Shown piece after piece: positions 36,623 through 43,048 of a DNA stretch of 64,000 bases. Origin of the DNA: Terriglobia bacterium (GTDB lineage: Bacteria; Acidobacteriota; Terriglobia; JAJPHL01). The position numbers were made by a program, and so were the translations under genes. Below the pieces are notes generated by a model that did no database searches, was not told the DNA's origin, and saw nothing but the letters and a program-made list of their open reading frames with translations. The first letter of the stretch is position 1, and the number at the start of each line of letters is the position of its first letter. The stretch spans positions 38,567 to 102,566 of the forward strand of contig JAJPHL010000030.1 in NCBI GenBank assembly GCA_021325275.1. Direction: 5' to 3'.

Positions 36623-37285
36623 TCAATTGCGGCGGGAAGCTCCAGAGGGAACTAGGGTTCCGCTGACCTGTGTCCGCATCCCTGAACTCGTTCCCTTCAG
36701 ATCGCGAACAGCCTTTTCAAGCCCGACCATCTTCTTCGCTACGGGGCCATTCCAAAAAACTGGCATGGTCGCATCGTGCCAACGCGAGCCCGGCGCATAT
36801 AGAATTGCCTGATCCCATTGGAAGCCCTTGCGGGTGCAGCACTGCGGTTGTGATTGCCCCGGTTTGCTTGCCTGATGGCGGTCCAGCTCCGCCGAGACCA
36901 GGTGGTCGGGATCCCAAAACTGACGCGCTCGCCGATCGGAGACGCGCCGCAAGGTACTGCCGCTGGGCGGACGCCAGTCGCTTGGCAGGATTGGCTCCCA
37001 AACGACCAAAACTTGCATCGGACTGGGGTACTGCTTGAGCAAATCATCGACTGCGGAGGACCCCCGCAGACAGACTGGTCAAGTGGGCGAAAGCAACAGC
37101 ACCAATCGAGGAGCGTCGGTCGCGGCGTCGAACGTGGCTTCAAACTCTCTGAAGTTCGAAGATGAGAGTGTCAAGAGCGGCGCTTGCCCTTCGGGCGGAG
37201 TCGAAGGACCCCAGAAATACACACCTGCCAGCAGCAGCAATGCTGCGGCCACGACGCCAACCAGAATCGTTCCTTTCGTTACCAT
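36623..37285 (-). CDS. Putative selenoprotein: thioredoxin-fold protein with in-frame TGA (Sec69) in a U-x-x-C motif
   Basis: 220 codons from the ATG at 37285 to the stop at 36623, interrupted only by TGA at 37079-37081 (codon 69). An N-terminal membrane anchor (GTILVGVVAAALLLLAGVYF) precedes a thioredoxin-like region: strand RLVLLLSPT, then U69-P-V-C72, helix LRGSSAVDDLLKQY, strand MQVLVVWEPIL and DRRARQFWDPDHLVSAEL. TGA falls where the first redox Cys of a C-x-x-C motif belongs, and the frame stays open for 151 more codons. A hairpin with GGUC in the loop follows the TGA. A vicinal Cys149-Cys150 lies later. The start overlaps the MerT-like gene by 7 nt. Read as Sec this is a membrane-tethered oxidoreductase; the alternative is a Cys-to-stop nonsense mutation. 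selA, selB and selC are not in the window. Confidence 0.72.
37051..37081 (-). promoter_or_regulatory. Candidate bacterial SECIS hairpin next to UGA codon 69
   Basis: On the mRNA, UGA is followed by 9 nt (CCAGUCUGU), then the 6-bp stem CUGCGG/CCGCAG closing the loop GGGUCCU. The loop starts about 15-16 nt after UGA. It has G in its first two positions and contains GGUC, like the E. coli fdhF SECIS loop. An inner G-U pair would shorten the loop to GGUCC. Confidence 0.6.
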
Positions 37286-37614
37286 ATCCAAGAAAGCCGA
37301 TCGGCCAAAAAGCCCGCGATTTCTTGCGGGAAGAAAATCATGCCGGCCACCACGGCGACGGAAAACCATAACAGGACCTGGCTCAGAAGCCGGCCCCTCA
37401 CGTCGCATTGCTTGGCGCGGCGCTGCTGCCAGAATCCGAAAGCAATGAGCGCCACCGACATTAACAAAAACCAGGGTCTCATCGTGCTAACAAATCCGCT
37501 GGCGCCGGCGGCTCCCATGGCCGCCAGGAACCCCAACGGTAGACAACACGACAGGGCGGCAAACGCGCATGCCATCGCGGTCAACGACGCCGATACTCCG
37601 ATTACTCGCTTCAT
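37279..37614 (-). CDS. MerT-like membrane protein with vicinal cysteine pair
   Basis: 111 aa from the ATG at 37614. TM1 holds a vicinal pair (AALSCCLPLGFL, Cys23-Cys24) as in MerT/MerF mercuric-ion importers. Two further spans follow (WFLLMSVALIAFGFW and VLLWFSVAVVAGMIFF). The connecting loop holds one cysteine (AKQCDVRGR, Cys70), where MerT has a second pair. In mercury operons this protein passes Hg(II) from the periplasm to cytosolic reductase. It is the first leftward gene under a MerR-type promoter and overlaps the putative selenoprotein gene, so the two probably form one metal/thiol pathway. No merA or merB is present here. Confidence 0.72.
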   Translation of the reverse strand: MKRVIGVSASLTAMACAFAALSCCLPLGFLAAMGAAGASGFVSTMRPWFLLMSVALIAFGFWQQRRAKQCDVRGRLLSQVLLWFSVAVVAGMIFFPQEIAGFLADRLSWIW

Positions 37615-37629
37615 CCTTCTCTCGCTTCC

Positions 37630-37661
37630 AGTGTACACTCTGGTCCAAGGTCCAGAGTCAA
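37630..37661 (-). promoter_or_regulatory. MerR-type promoter/operator driving the MerT-like and selenoprotein genes
   Basis: Reading leftward: -35 TTGACT (37656-37661), a 20-bp spacer, and -10 TACACT (37630-37635). The spacer contains the dyad CTGGACCTTGGACCAG. An overlong spacer with a central dyad is the hallmark of MerR-activated promoters. The ATG is 15 nt beyond the -10. Confidence 0.75.
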
Positions 37662-37705
37662 GCCCATTCTTTCAACAGTCCCCCACTTAAGTAAAAACTT
37701 CCCGC

Positions 37706-37737
37706 TTGACTCTGGAGTGGAGTCCAGATTGTACTCT
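37706..37737 (+). promoter_or_regulatory. MerR-type promoter/operator driving merR and downstream genes
   Basis: Rightward: -35 TTGACT (37706-37711), a 20-bp spacer containing CTGGAGTGGAGTCCAG, and -10 TACTCT (37732-37737). The half-site words CTGGA and TCCAG resemble those of the leftward promoter, so one regulator probably binds both. Confidence 0.75.
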
Positions 37738-37741
37738 GAGC

Positions 37742-38221
37742 ATGGCTCAGAAAAAGATGTTGCTGACTAAAGCCGTGAAGATCGGAGAGGCCGCGCGGCT
37801 CGCAGATTTGAGCATCGACGCGATTCGGTTCTACCAACGAAGCGGCTTGCTCAGACCGCCGGAGCGAACTGAGGGCGGGTTCCGTCTTTTGGGGCCCGAA
37901 TCCTTGGAAGACCTTCGGTTCATCCGAAAGTCGCAGGAACTCGGATTCTCACTGGCGGAGATCCGGGAATTGCTTGTGCTCCAAAGCGGACGGACCGATG
38001 CTTGCTCCCACGTCCAGGACTTGCTCCAGAAAAAATTGGCCACTGTGCGCGGCAAGATAGCCGAACTGAGGCGGCTCGAAAAAGGATTGCGAGCCAGCCT
38101 CTCAAGATGCGAGCGGGAATTGCGAAGCGGTCTTCGGGTGCGACACGAACATTGTCCCGTCCTGTTGAGACTTAAAAAAGACGCGCGCATTGCGGGAGTA
38201 AATGCCAGGAGCAAAGCATGA
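37742..38221 (+). CDS. MerR-family transcriptional regulator
   Basis: 159 aa from the ATG at 37742; the ATG at 37757 (154 aa) would leave a more usual leader and is an alternative. The MerR winged helix is at the N-terminus (VKIGEAARLADLSIDAIRFY, QRSGLLRPPERTEGGFRL). A dimerisation helix follows (KLATVRGKIAELRRLEKGLR). Three cysteines sit where metal-sensing MerR proteins coordinate Hg or Zn: TDACSHV, LSRCERE and HEHCPVL. The stretch between the second and third is longer than in Tn501 MerR. It probably activates both flanking promoters on metal binding. Its TGA overlaps the ATG of the next gene. Confidence 0.88.
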   Translation: MAQKKMLLTKAVKIGEAARLADLSIDAIRFYQRSGLLRPPERTEGGFRLLGPESLEDLRFIRKSQELGFSLAEIRELLVLQSGRTDACSHVQDLLQKKLATVRGKIAELRRLEKGLRASLSRCERELRSGLRVRHEHCPVLLRLKKDARIAGVNARSKA

Positions 38222-38544
38222 AAATCGAAGTTCTGTACTTTGACGGCTGCCCGCATCATCTTTCAACAGTAGAGCGCGTGAAGAGTGTGCTCCAAGAGGA
38301 AGGCTTCCAGCCGGAAGTTAGCCAGATCAGGATCGCCGACCAGAGCGCGGCGATGGCTCTGGCCTTTCTCGGTTCGCCGTCGGTCCGTGTTGATGGCATC
38401 GACGTGGAGCCCGACGCCCGATGCTCCCGAGACTTTGGGATCACCTGCCGCACTTATGCGAATGCCGAACAGCGAGAGGGGTTGCCCTCGAGTACGCTGA
38501 TTCGTTTGGCAATTCGCGAAGCCGCCGAGAAGGAAAGAGGATGA
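38218..38544 (+). CDS. Small thioredoxin-like protein with GCPHH motif (DF-family-like)
   Basis: 108 aa, no signal peptide. It opens with strand KIEVLYFDGCPHHLSTVERV, giving a C-x-x-H active-site-like motif, and continues with VKSVLQEEGF, the cis-Pro-like FLGSPSVRVDGIDVEP and a second cysteine pair region (DARCSRDFGITCRTY). Similar proteins occur beside mer-type genes, and some relatives carry selenocysteine at the GCP position, from memory of the so-called DF family of (seleno)proteins. Here the codon is Cys. It overlaps merR (ATGA), so it should be metal-inducible. A role in carrying or reducing metal thiolates is inferred. Confidence 0.7.
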   Translation: MKIEVLYFDGCPHHLSTVERVKSVLQEEGFQPEVSQIRIADQSAAMALAFLGSPSVRVDGIDVEPDARCSRDFGITCRTYANAEQREGLPSSTLIRLAIREAAEKERG

Positions 38545-38545
38545 C

Positions 38546-39205
38546 ATGAATCTGAAAACTGCCATCGAGAACGGTGACGCCGACGCCTTGAAGCGACTCC
38601 TGGGCGAAGACCCATCACGCGCCAATGAACTCATCATGTGGGGAAGGAACTGCTCGACCCATCCCCTCCATTTTGTATCGGACATGTTTTTCGCGGGGAC
38701 GCTCGCCAAGGGCAAGGAGCTCCCACTAGTCGACGCGCTCATTCAGGCCGGAGCAGACTTGAACTTCGAGGGCACTCGTGCGGATGGGAAGAAAGGCGAG
38801 ACCCCGCTGATCGGAGCTGCCAGCCTTGGCGCGGAGGATGTAGGACTCCGGCTCTTAGATGCGGGCGCCAGACCGGAACTGCGCGGTCTCTTCGGCGAGA
38901 GCGCGCTCCATTGGGCCGCGATGCTTGGGGAGGATCGGCTCACTGCAAGGCTCATCGAAGGCTCGGATGTGAACCTCAAGGATGAGAAATACAATTCTCC
39001 GCCACTGGGATGGGCGATCCACGGGTGGTCGGACACGCCTGCAGGGACGTGCGGTAGGCACCGAGAAGTGGTTATGATCCTGATCGCCGCCGGAGCGAAC
39101 GTCGATCCCGAACTGATGGAATCGGCGAGCGTGCGCGCCAATCCTGAGATTCTTGCCGCTTTGCAGGGACAGCTCGACCCTTCTCAAACGGACCGGCAGG
39201 GCTGA
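38546..39205 (+). CDS. Ankyrin-repeat protein
   Basis: 219 aa starting one base after the preceding stop codon. Ankyrin units are visible: LKTAIENGDADALKRLLGED, LVDALIQAGADLNFEG, GETPLIGAASLGAEDVGLRL, SALHWAAMLGEDRLTARLIE and REVVMILIAAGANVDPE. No signal or membrane segment is seen. As the third gene of the merR transcript it may be an adaptor, or simply carried with the unit. A conserved internal insert (MWGRNCSTHPLHFVSDMFFA) contains the only cysteine of the first half. Confidence 0.8.
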   Translation: MNLKTAIENGDADALKRLLGEDPSRANELIMWGRNCSTHPLHFVSDMFFAGTLAKGKELPLVDALIQAGADLNFEGTRADGKKGETPLIGAASLGAEDVGLRLLDAGARPELRGLFGESALHWAAMLGEDRLTARLIEGSDVNLKDEKYNSPPLGWAIHGWSDTPAGTCGRHREVVMILIAAGANVDPELMESASVRANPEILAALQGQLDPSQTDRQG

Positions 39206-39232
39206 GACCTGACTGGGGCGGAGATCCAGTTG

Positions 39233-39255
39233 AGTCGCCAGGAGCCGTGGCGACT
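39233..39255. terminator. Hairpin between convergent genes, possible terminator
   Basis: A perfect 8-bp stem AGTCGCCA/TGGCGACT with a 7-nt loop lies between the ankyrin gene and the SnoaL-like gene. No U-run follows on either strand. Confidence 0.35.
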
Positions 39256-39287
39256 GCGAAGGCGTTGCTCCTCGAAAACCTGAGCGA

Positions 39288-39653
39288 CTACGGCAGCTCG
39301 TCAAAGAAAAGATAAATGGCGGTGATCCGCCCTTCGCGGGCAAGAACGAAATCGGTTCCGGCGTAGGCCGGCGCCTCTCCCGGGCGTCCTGATACCCACT
39401 TGCCCCGCGCGCTATTCCCCAATTCTTCAGGCTCCGCGATGAGCTGATATCGAAAGTCGGGATGAGTAGCCTTGATCGCGCTGGCGATGCGATCGATCTC
39501 GTCGCGACCACGATAGACGCCCTTGTTGGGATCGTAGAAGACGACGTCTTCGGCGTATATCTCCTCCATCACCGCGCGGCGGCGCGCGGGATCGCTTTCC
39601 CCGAAAACGTCGTGCAGATTGCGTTTCAGCAACGTCGATGTGCTGTAGGACAT
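39288..39653 (-). CDS. SnoaL/NTF2-like domain protein
   Basis: 121 aa. The cone-fold pattern of SnoaL-like polyketide-cyclase-type proteins is present: DVFGESDPARRRAVMEEIYA at the N-terminus, EDVVFYDPNKGVYRGRDEID, then HPDFRYQLIAEPEELGNSAR and TDFVLAREGRITAIYLFFDE. Members act as isomerases, cyclases or ligand-binding proteins; no catalytic pair can be assigned. The GGGAGG ribosome-binding site is good. It lies 22 nt downstream of an SDR gene and is likely co-transcribed with it. Confidence 0.8.
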   Translation of the reverse strand: MSYSTSTLLKRNLHDVFGESDPARRRAVMEEIYAEDVVFYDPNKGVYRGRDEIDRIASAIKATHPDFRYQLIAEPEELGNSARGKWVSGRPGEAPAYAGTDFVLAREGRITAIYLFFDELP

Positions 39654-39675
39654 GGCTTGTTGCCTCCCGAAAACG

Positions 39676-40425
39676 TCACACTTGGGTCATACCACCGTCA
39701 ACGAAGAGCTCGATACCTGTAATGTAGCTCGATTCATCCGATGCCAGAAACACGACGGCGCGAGCGATCTCTTGGTCCTCTCCAACGCGTCCCATCGGAA
39801 TCTGACCTTTCATGAATTCCGTGAAAGCTTGAACGCCATCTTGGCCCAAGAGTGCGCCGTATGCGGGCGTGACAACGACGCCCGGGCTAATGGCGTTGAC
39901 GCGGATGCCGCGTCCTTTGAGATCGCTCGTCCAGGTGCGGGCGAAAGACCGGATCGCCGCCTTGGTCGCGCTGTACACGCTGAAGTTCTCCATGCCCTTG
40001 ATCGAACTGGAAGAGGCGTTCAATACGATCGAGCCACCTTGCTTCATCAGTGGCAAGGCTTTCTGGACGGTGAAGAGCGTGCCCTTCACATTCGTATCGA
40101 ACTCCCGGTGAAACTGTTCCTCGGTGATCTGACCAAGCCGCGCAAAACCTCCGCCGCCGGCGTTCGCGAACAAAACATCCAGCCGGCCTTGCTCCCGCTC
40201 GATCTGGGCGTAGAGGCGGTCAAGATCTTTGAGGTTCGAAATGTCGCCTTGTATGCCCGTTGCACCGGAACCAATCGAACGTACGGCTTCATCAAGCTCA
40301 GCCGGGCGGCGTCCGGTCACGTAGACGGTCGCACCTTCCTGTGCGAACCGCTTCGCGGTGGCCAAACCGATGCCGCTACTGCCGCCGGTCACGAGTGCAA
40401 TCTTGCCTTTCAATCTGTCGCTCAT
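39676..40425 (-). CDS. Short-chain dehydrogenase/reductase (classical SDR)
   Basis: 249 aa. The NAD(P)-binding glycine motif (IALVTGGSSGIGLATAKRF) is at the N-terminus, with GRR after beta-2 suggesting NADP preference. DISNLKDLD, the NAG motif (LFANAGGGGFARLG), catalytic Ser (LNASSSSIKG) and Y-x-x-x-K (VYSATKAAIRSFA) follow in order, then the PG motif INAISPGVVVTPAYG and the end SSYITGIELFVDGGMTQV. This is a FabG/glucose-dehydrogenase-like oxidoreductase of unknown substrate. AAAGGAGAAGG precedes the start. A palindromic operator candidate lies upstream at 40534-40557. Confidence 0.92.
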   Translation of the reverse strand: MSDRLKGKIALVTGGSSGIGLATAKRFAQEGATVYVTGRRPAELDEAVRSIGSGATGIQGDISNLKDLDRLYAQIEREQGRLDVLFANAGGGGFARLGQITEEQFHREFDTNVKGTLFTVQKALPLMKQGGSIVLNASSSSIKGMENFSVYSATKAAIRSFARTWTSDLKGRGIRVNAISPGVVVTPAYGALLGQDGVQAFTEFMKGQIPMGRVGEDQEIARAVVFLASDESSYITGIELFVDGGMTQV

Positions 40426-40533
40426 AGTCCTTCTCCTTTGCAGATCTCAGCTCTCCTGGCTCGCTCGATATAAGCCGGCAAACGCGGTAGTACACCAGGA
40501 ACTAGAGAGTGTTCACCTGCTATCGACGTATCT

Positions 40534-40562
40534 TGACATCAATGCATCTATGTCAATTATAT
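40534..40562. promoter_or_regulatory. Operator-like palindrome TTGACAT-N10-ATGTCAA with adjacent TATAAT
   Basis: Perfect 7-bp arms 10 bp apart (40534-40557). The rightmost bases overlap a minus-strand TATAAT (40557-40562) pointing at the SDR gene. A related word (TCAATACATCT) recurs at about 40569-40579. It is likely a repressor site for the SDR/SnoaL pair, but no adjacent regulator gene is seen. Confidence 0.45.
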
Positions 40563-40767
40563 CGACTTCAATACATCTGATATCCTGGACGAGGAAAAGG
40601 ATTCAGGATTTATGCGGAACGCTCCCTCGGCCGTCCACGTCTGGCTGGTCCTGTTGAAAGCGGTGTAGCCAATCAACGGATGTCCGTCTCCGTAAACTCG
40701 GCTCATGGACCCGAACCGAGCATGGCGTGACAAGCTCGGAAGCCGCCTGGTGAATAGCACTTCAGAG

Positions 40768-40773
40768 TATAAT
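40768..40773 (+). promoter_or_regulatory. -10 element (TATAAT) of the AlbA-type gene
   Basis: Perfect TATAAT 8 nt before the ATG at 40782, without a Shine-Dalgarno sequence. A leaderless transcript is inferred. Confidence 0.5.
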
Positions 40774-40781
40774 GCAGAGCT

Positions 40782-42149
40782 ATGGATCTACTGCAACTGC
40801 TCCAACGGCCAGAGGGCAAGACCCTGGAGTACAAGCGCGACCTCTCCTCCCCGGGGGGATTGCTTAAGACCCTCGTCGCTTTTGCCAACACTGCTGGTGG
40901 CGTGATCATCGTCGGAGTTGAGGACAAAACGCGGCGTGTGGTCGGTGTTCCCGATGTCTTGAAAACCGAGGAGCGGCTCGCCAGCATCATTGCAGATTCC
41001 ATTCAGCCGCGGCTGGTGCCGGACATCGAGATCGCTCCGTGGAGGAAAACTCATGTCCTGATGGTGCAGGTCTACCCGAGCGCTTTGCGCCCGCACTGCA
41101 TCGGGAGGATCGGCCCCGAGGCGGGCGCCTTCGTAAGAGTTGGCTCTACGAATCGGCGCGCCGACGCGAGTCAGATCGAAGAAATGCGACGCTTCGCCGG
41201 GTTGGATTCTTTCGACGAGCAAGCCATCTCTGAATTGAACCCTGAAGCACTCGACTTCAGAGCTGCTTCAGAGTTATTCGCGCAGATTCGGAAGCTTACT
41301 CCGTCTGCCCTCGCCACGCTCAAAGTCACCACGAAGCACCAAGGCCGTGACGTTCCAACAATCGGCGGCTACCTGCTCTTCGGCAAAAGTCGATTTGAGC
41401 GTTTTCCCGACGCCTGGATTCAGGCCGGGCGCTTCGCCGGCAAGGACCGGACGCACATCCTCGACTCGTCGGAGATTCGCAGCCTCCTCCCGCAGGCCGC
41501 AGATCAAGCCGTCGAGTTCGTTCAAAAGCACCTCAACAAGGAGGCTGTCATCGGTCGCGCGCGTCGTGTGGATCGCTGGACCGTGCCGCCCGTCGCTCTT
41601 CGGGAGGCAATCATTAACGCGATCGTGCACGCTGACTACCGCGAACGAGGATCTCCAATCCGTATCGCTATATTCGATGACCGCGTTGAAGTCGAGAGTC
41701 CAGGCTTGCTGCCGCTAGGGCTAACAATCGAGGACATTCGCAGTGGCGTGTCGAAGCTTAGGAACCGCGTCATTGGTCGTGTCTTTCATGAACTCGGACT
41801 CATCGAACACTGGGGCAGCGGCATCCAACGGATGACCTCGGCTTGTCTTGAGGCGGGGTTGCCTGTACCAGCTTTGGAAGAAATAGGCACGCACTTTCGC
41901 GTCACGTTGGCGGCTATTCCGAACGGACCGCGTCAATTGGATGACAAGGCCGAAGCCATCGTGAAATTGCTCGGCCAGGGTCGCGGCCTCGCAACCGCGC
42001 AGATTGCGAAAGCGGTCGCTCTCTCTCCGCGTGCCGCGAGGACGCGGCTTGCAAAGCTAGTCGGGCAGGGGATCCTTATTGAGATCGGGACTGGTCCGCT
42101 TGATCCGCGCAGGCAGTATTTCCGTGCACAGGACGCAAACGCGAAATGA
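40782..42149 (+). CDS. AlbA_2/Schlafen-type ATP-binding protein with C-terminal winged helix
   Basis: 455 aa. The N-terminal AlbA_2 domain has EYKRDLSSPGGLLKTLVAFA followed by NTAGGVIIVGVEDKTR, the usual signature. A middle region ends in the helicase-like HATPase_c_4 segment (VPPVALREAIINAIVHADYR, GSPIRIAIFDDRVEVESPG, HWGSGIQRM). The last 70 residues look like a winged helix (TAQIAKAVALSPRAARTRLA). Such proteins are regulators or accessory and mobile-island proteins; some relatives are anti-phage or toxin-linked, but nothing here proves that. It stands alone, next to a tRNA gene. Confidence 0.85.
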   Translation: MDLLQLLQRPEGKTLEYKRDLSSPGGLLKTLVAFANTAGGVIIVGVEDKTRRVVGVPDVLKTEERLASIIADSIQPRLVPDIEIAPWRKTHVLMVQVYPSALRPHCIGRIGPEAGAFVRVGSTNRRADASQIEEMRRFAGLDSFDEQAISELNPEALDFRAASELFAQIRKLTPSALATLKVTTKHQGRDVPTIGGYLLFGKSRFERFPDAWIQAGRFAGKDRTHILDSSEIRSLLPQAADQAVEFVQKHLNKEAVIGRARRVDRWTVPPVALREAIINAIVHADYRERGSPIRIAIFDDRVEVESPGLLPLGLTIEDIRSGVSKLRNRVIGRVFHELGLIEHWGSGIQRMTSACLEAGLPVPALEEIGTHFRVTLAAIPNGPRQLDDKAEAIVKLLGQGRGLATAQIAKAVALSPRAARTRLAKLVGQGILIEIGTGPLDPRRQYFRAQDANAK

Positions 42150-42232
42150 AACTGCTTGGGTATCCACCATGTCCCAGCATGTCCTGAACGTCCTCCCATG
42201 GGCGGCGTTTTGCGAGTCAGTCGGGGAGTGTT

Positions 42233-42254
42233 TTGGACCCAAGTTGGACCCAAG
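42233..42254. repeat. Tandem 2 x 11 bp TTGGACCCAAG
   Basis: Two perfect copies of the partly palindromic TTGGACCCAAG lie between the AlbA-type gene and the tRNA terminator. They could be remnant integration-site sequence. Confidence 0.5.
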
Positions 42255-42258
42255 TGCC

Positions 42259-42287
42259 AAAAAAAGAGGCCGCGTCTGGTCGCGGCC
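42259..42287 (-). terminator. Intrinsic terminator of the tRNA gene
   Basis: Minus strand: GGCCGCG, 6-nt loop, CGCGGCC, then TCTTTTTTT. The perfect 7-bp GC stem plus U-run 17 nt downstream of the CCA end is a textbook Rho-independent terminator. Confidence 0.85.
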
Positions 42288-42303
42288 CTTGGTGACTCCT
42301 GAA

Positions 42304-42380
<77 letters not shown>

Positions 42381-42479
42381 CTTAGGAGTATATCGCAGTC
42401 GGTCGATTCCGGCAAGTCGACCGTTTCGACCCTGCACAAATCAGCCACGCCGGCAGTTGCCGCACGCGATCACTCGCGC

Positions 42480-42485
42480 TACATT
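42480..42485 (+). promoter_or_regulatory. Candidate -10 element (TACATT) of the DinB-like gene
   Basis: The box is 7 nt before the ATG at 42493, with no ribosome-binding site. Confidence 0.35.
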
Positions 42486-42492
42486 CAGGCAC

Positions 42493-43029
42493 ATGAGCAG
42501 CATTCTTGAATCGATCCGCAGTGAATTCGCGCGCTACCGCCAACTCGGCGAGGGCGCCATCGCGCAATTGAAGGACACCGATCTTTCCACGCCGGGACCA
42601 AATGGCACAAACTCCATCGCCGTCGTGACCTGGCATATCTCGGGCAATTTACAGTCGCGCTTCACCGATTTCCTCACCACCGACGGCGAGAAACCGTGGC
42701 GCCACAGGGAAGAGGAGTTTCAGGCGCGCACCGTTACCCGCGACGAACTCGTGACCAAGTGGAACAAGGGCTGGGAGACGTTGTTCGCCGCCATCGATCC
42801 ACTGACCGAAGCACAACTGGCCACGGTCGTGACGATCCGCCACATGCCGCATCACGTCCACGAGGCGCTGCATCGATCGCTGGCGCACGTGGCGTATCAC
42901 GTGGGCCAAATCGTGTACCTCGCCAAAGCTTTGCGCGGCAGCGAGTGGAAATACTTGAGCATTCCGCCAGGGCAATCCGACGCCGTGAACAAAGAGATGG
43001 AAGCGAAATACCGCACACCCGCGGTGTGA
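42493..43029 (+). CDS. DinB/DUF1572-like four-helix protein
   Basis: 178 aa from the ATG at 42493. A longer frame would run into the tRNA gene and is rejected. The DinB-type layout is present: SILESIRSEFARYRQLGEGA, metal-ligand His in VVTWHISGNLQSRF, then HRSLAHVAYHVGQIVYLAK, supplying the second and third His ligands. DinB superfamily proteins include thiol-dependent S-transferases; the substrate here is unknown. It converges in transcription with nothing and is followed after 19 nt by the large membrane protein gene. Confidence 0.85.
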   Translation: MSSILESIRSEFARYRQLGEGAIAQLKDTDLSTPGPNGTNSIAVVTWHISGNLQSRFTDFLTTDGEKPWRHREEEFQARTVTRDELVTKWNKGWETLFAAIDPLTEAQLATVVTIRHMPHHVHEALHRSLAHVAYHVGQIVYLAKALRGSEWKYLSIPPGQSDAVNKEMEAKYRTPAV

Positions 43030-43033
43030 TTGA

Positions 43034-43039
43034 TACAAT
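43034..43039 (+). promoter_or_regulatory. Candidate -10 element (TACAAT) of the glycan cluster's first gene
   Basis: TACAAT sits 9 nt before the ATG at 43049, inside the 19-nt gap after the DinB-like gene. Confidence 0.4.
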
Positions 43040-43048
43040 AGCCCGAGC

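Larger units (their letters stand above)
40426..40781. other. Divergent intergenic region between the SDR and AlbA-type genes
   Basis: About 355 bp with no gene I can support. It is AT-richer than its surroundings between 40500 and 40590 and contains the palindrome listed separately. The right third looks like ordinary sequence without clear signals until the TATAAT at 40768. Confidence 0.4.

Noticed and set aside
37079..37408. A stand-alone 109-residue protein ending at the TGA
   Set aside because: It would end in the middle of a thioredoxin active site, and its first 41 codons belong to the MerT-like gene region; the reading through TGA explains the sequence better.
40557..40760. A 67-codon open frame on the minus strand in the gap before the AlbA-type gene
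   Set aside because: No ribosome-binding site, no recognisable motif, and it lies across the regulatory region; open frames of this length are common by chance at this GC content.
42150..42300. Phage integrase remnant next to the tRNA
   Set aside because: The tandem TTGGACCCAAG and the position are suggestive, but no integrase residues or open frame can be recognised.
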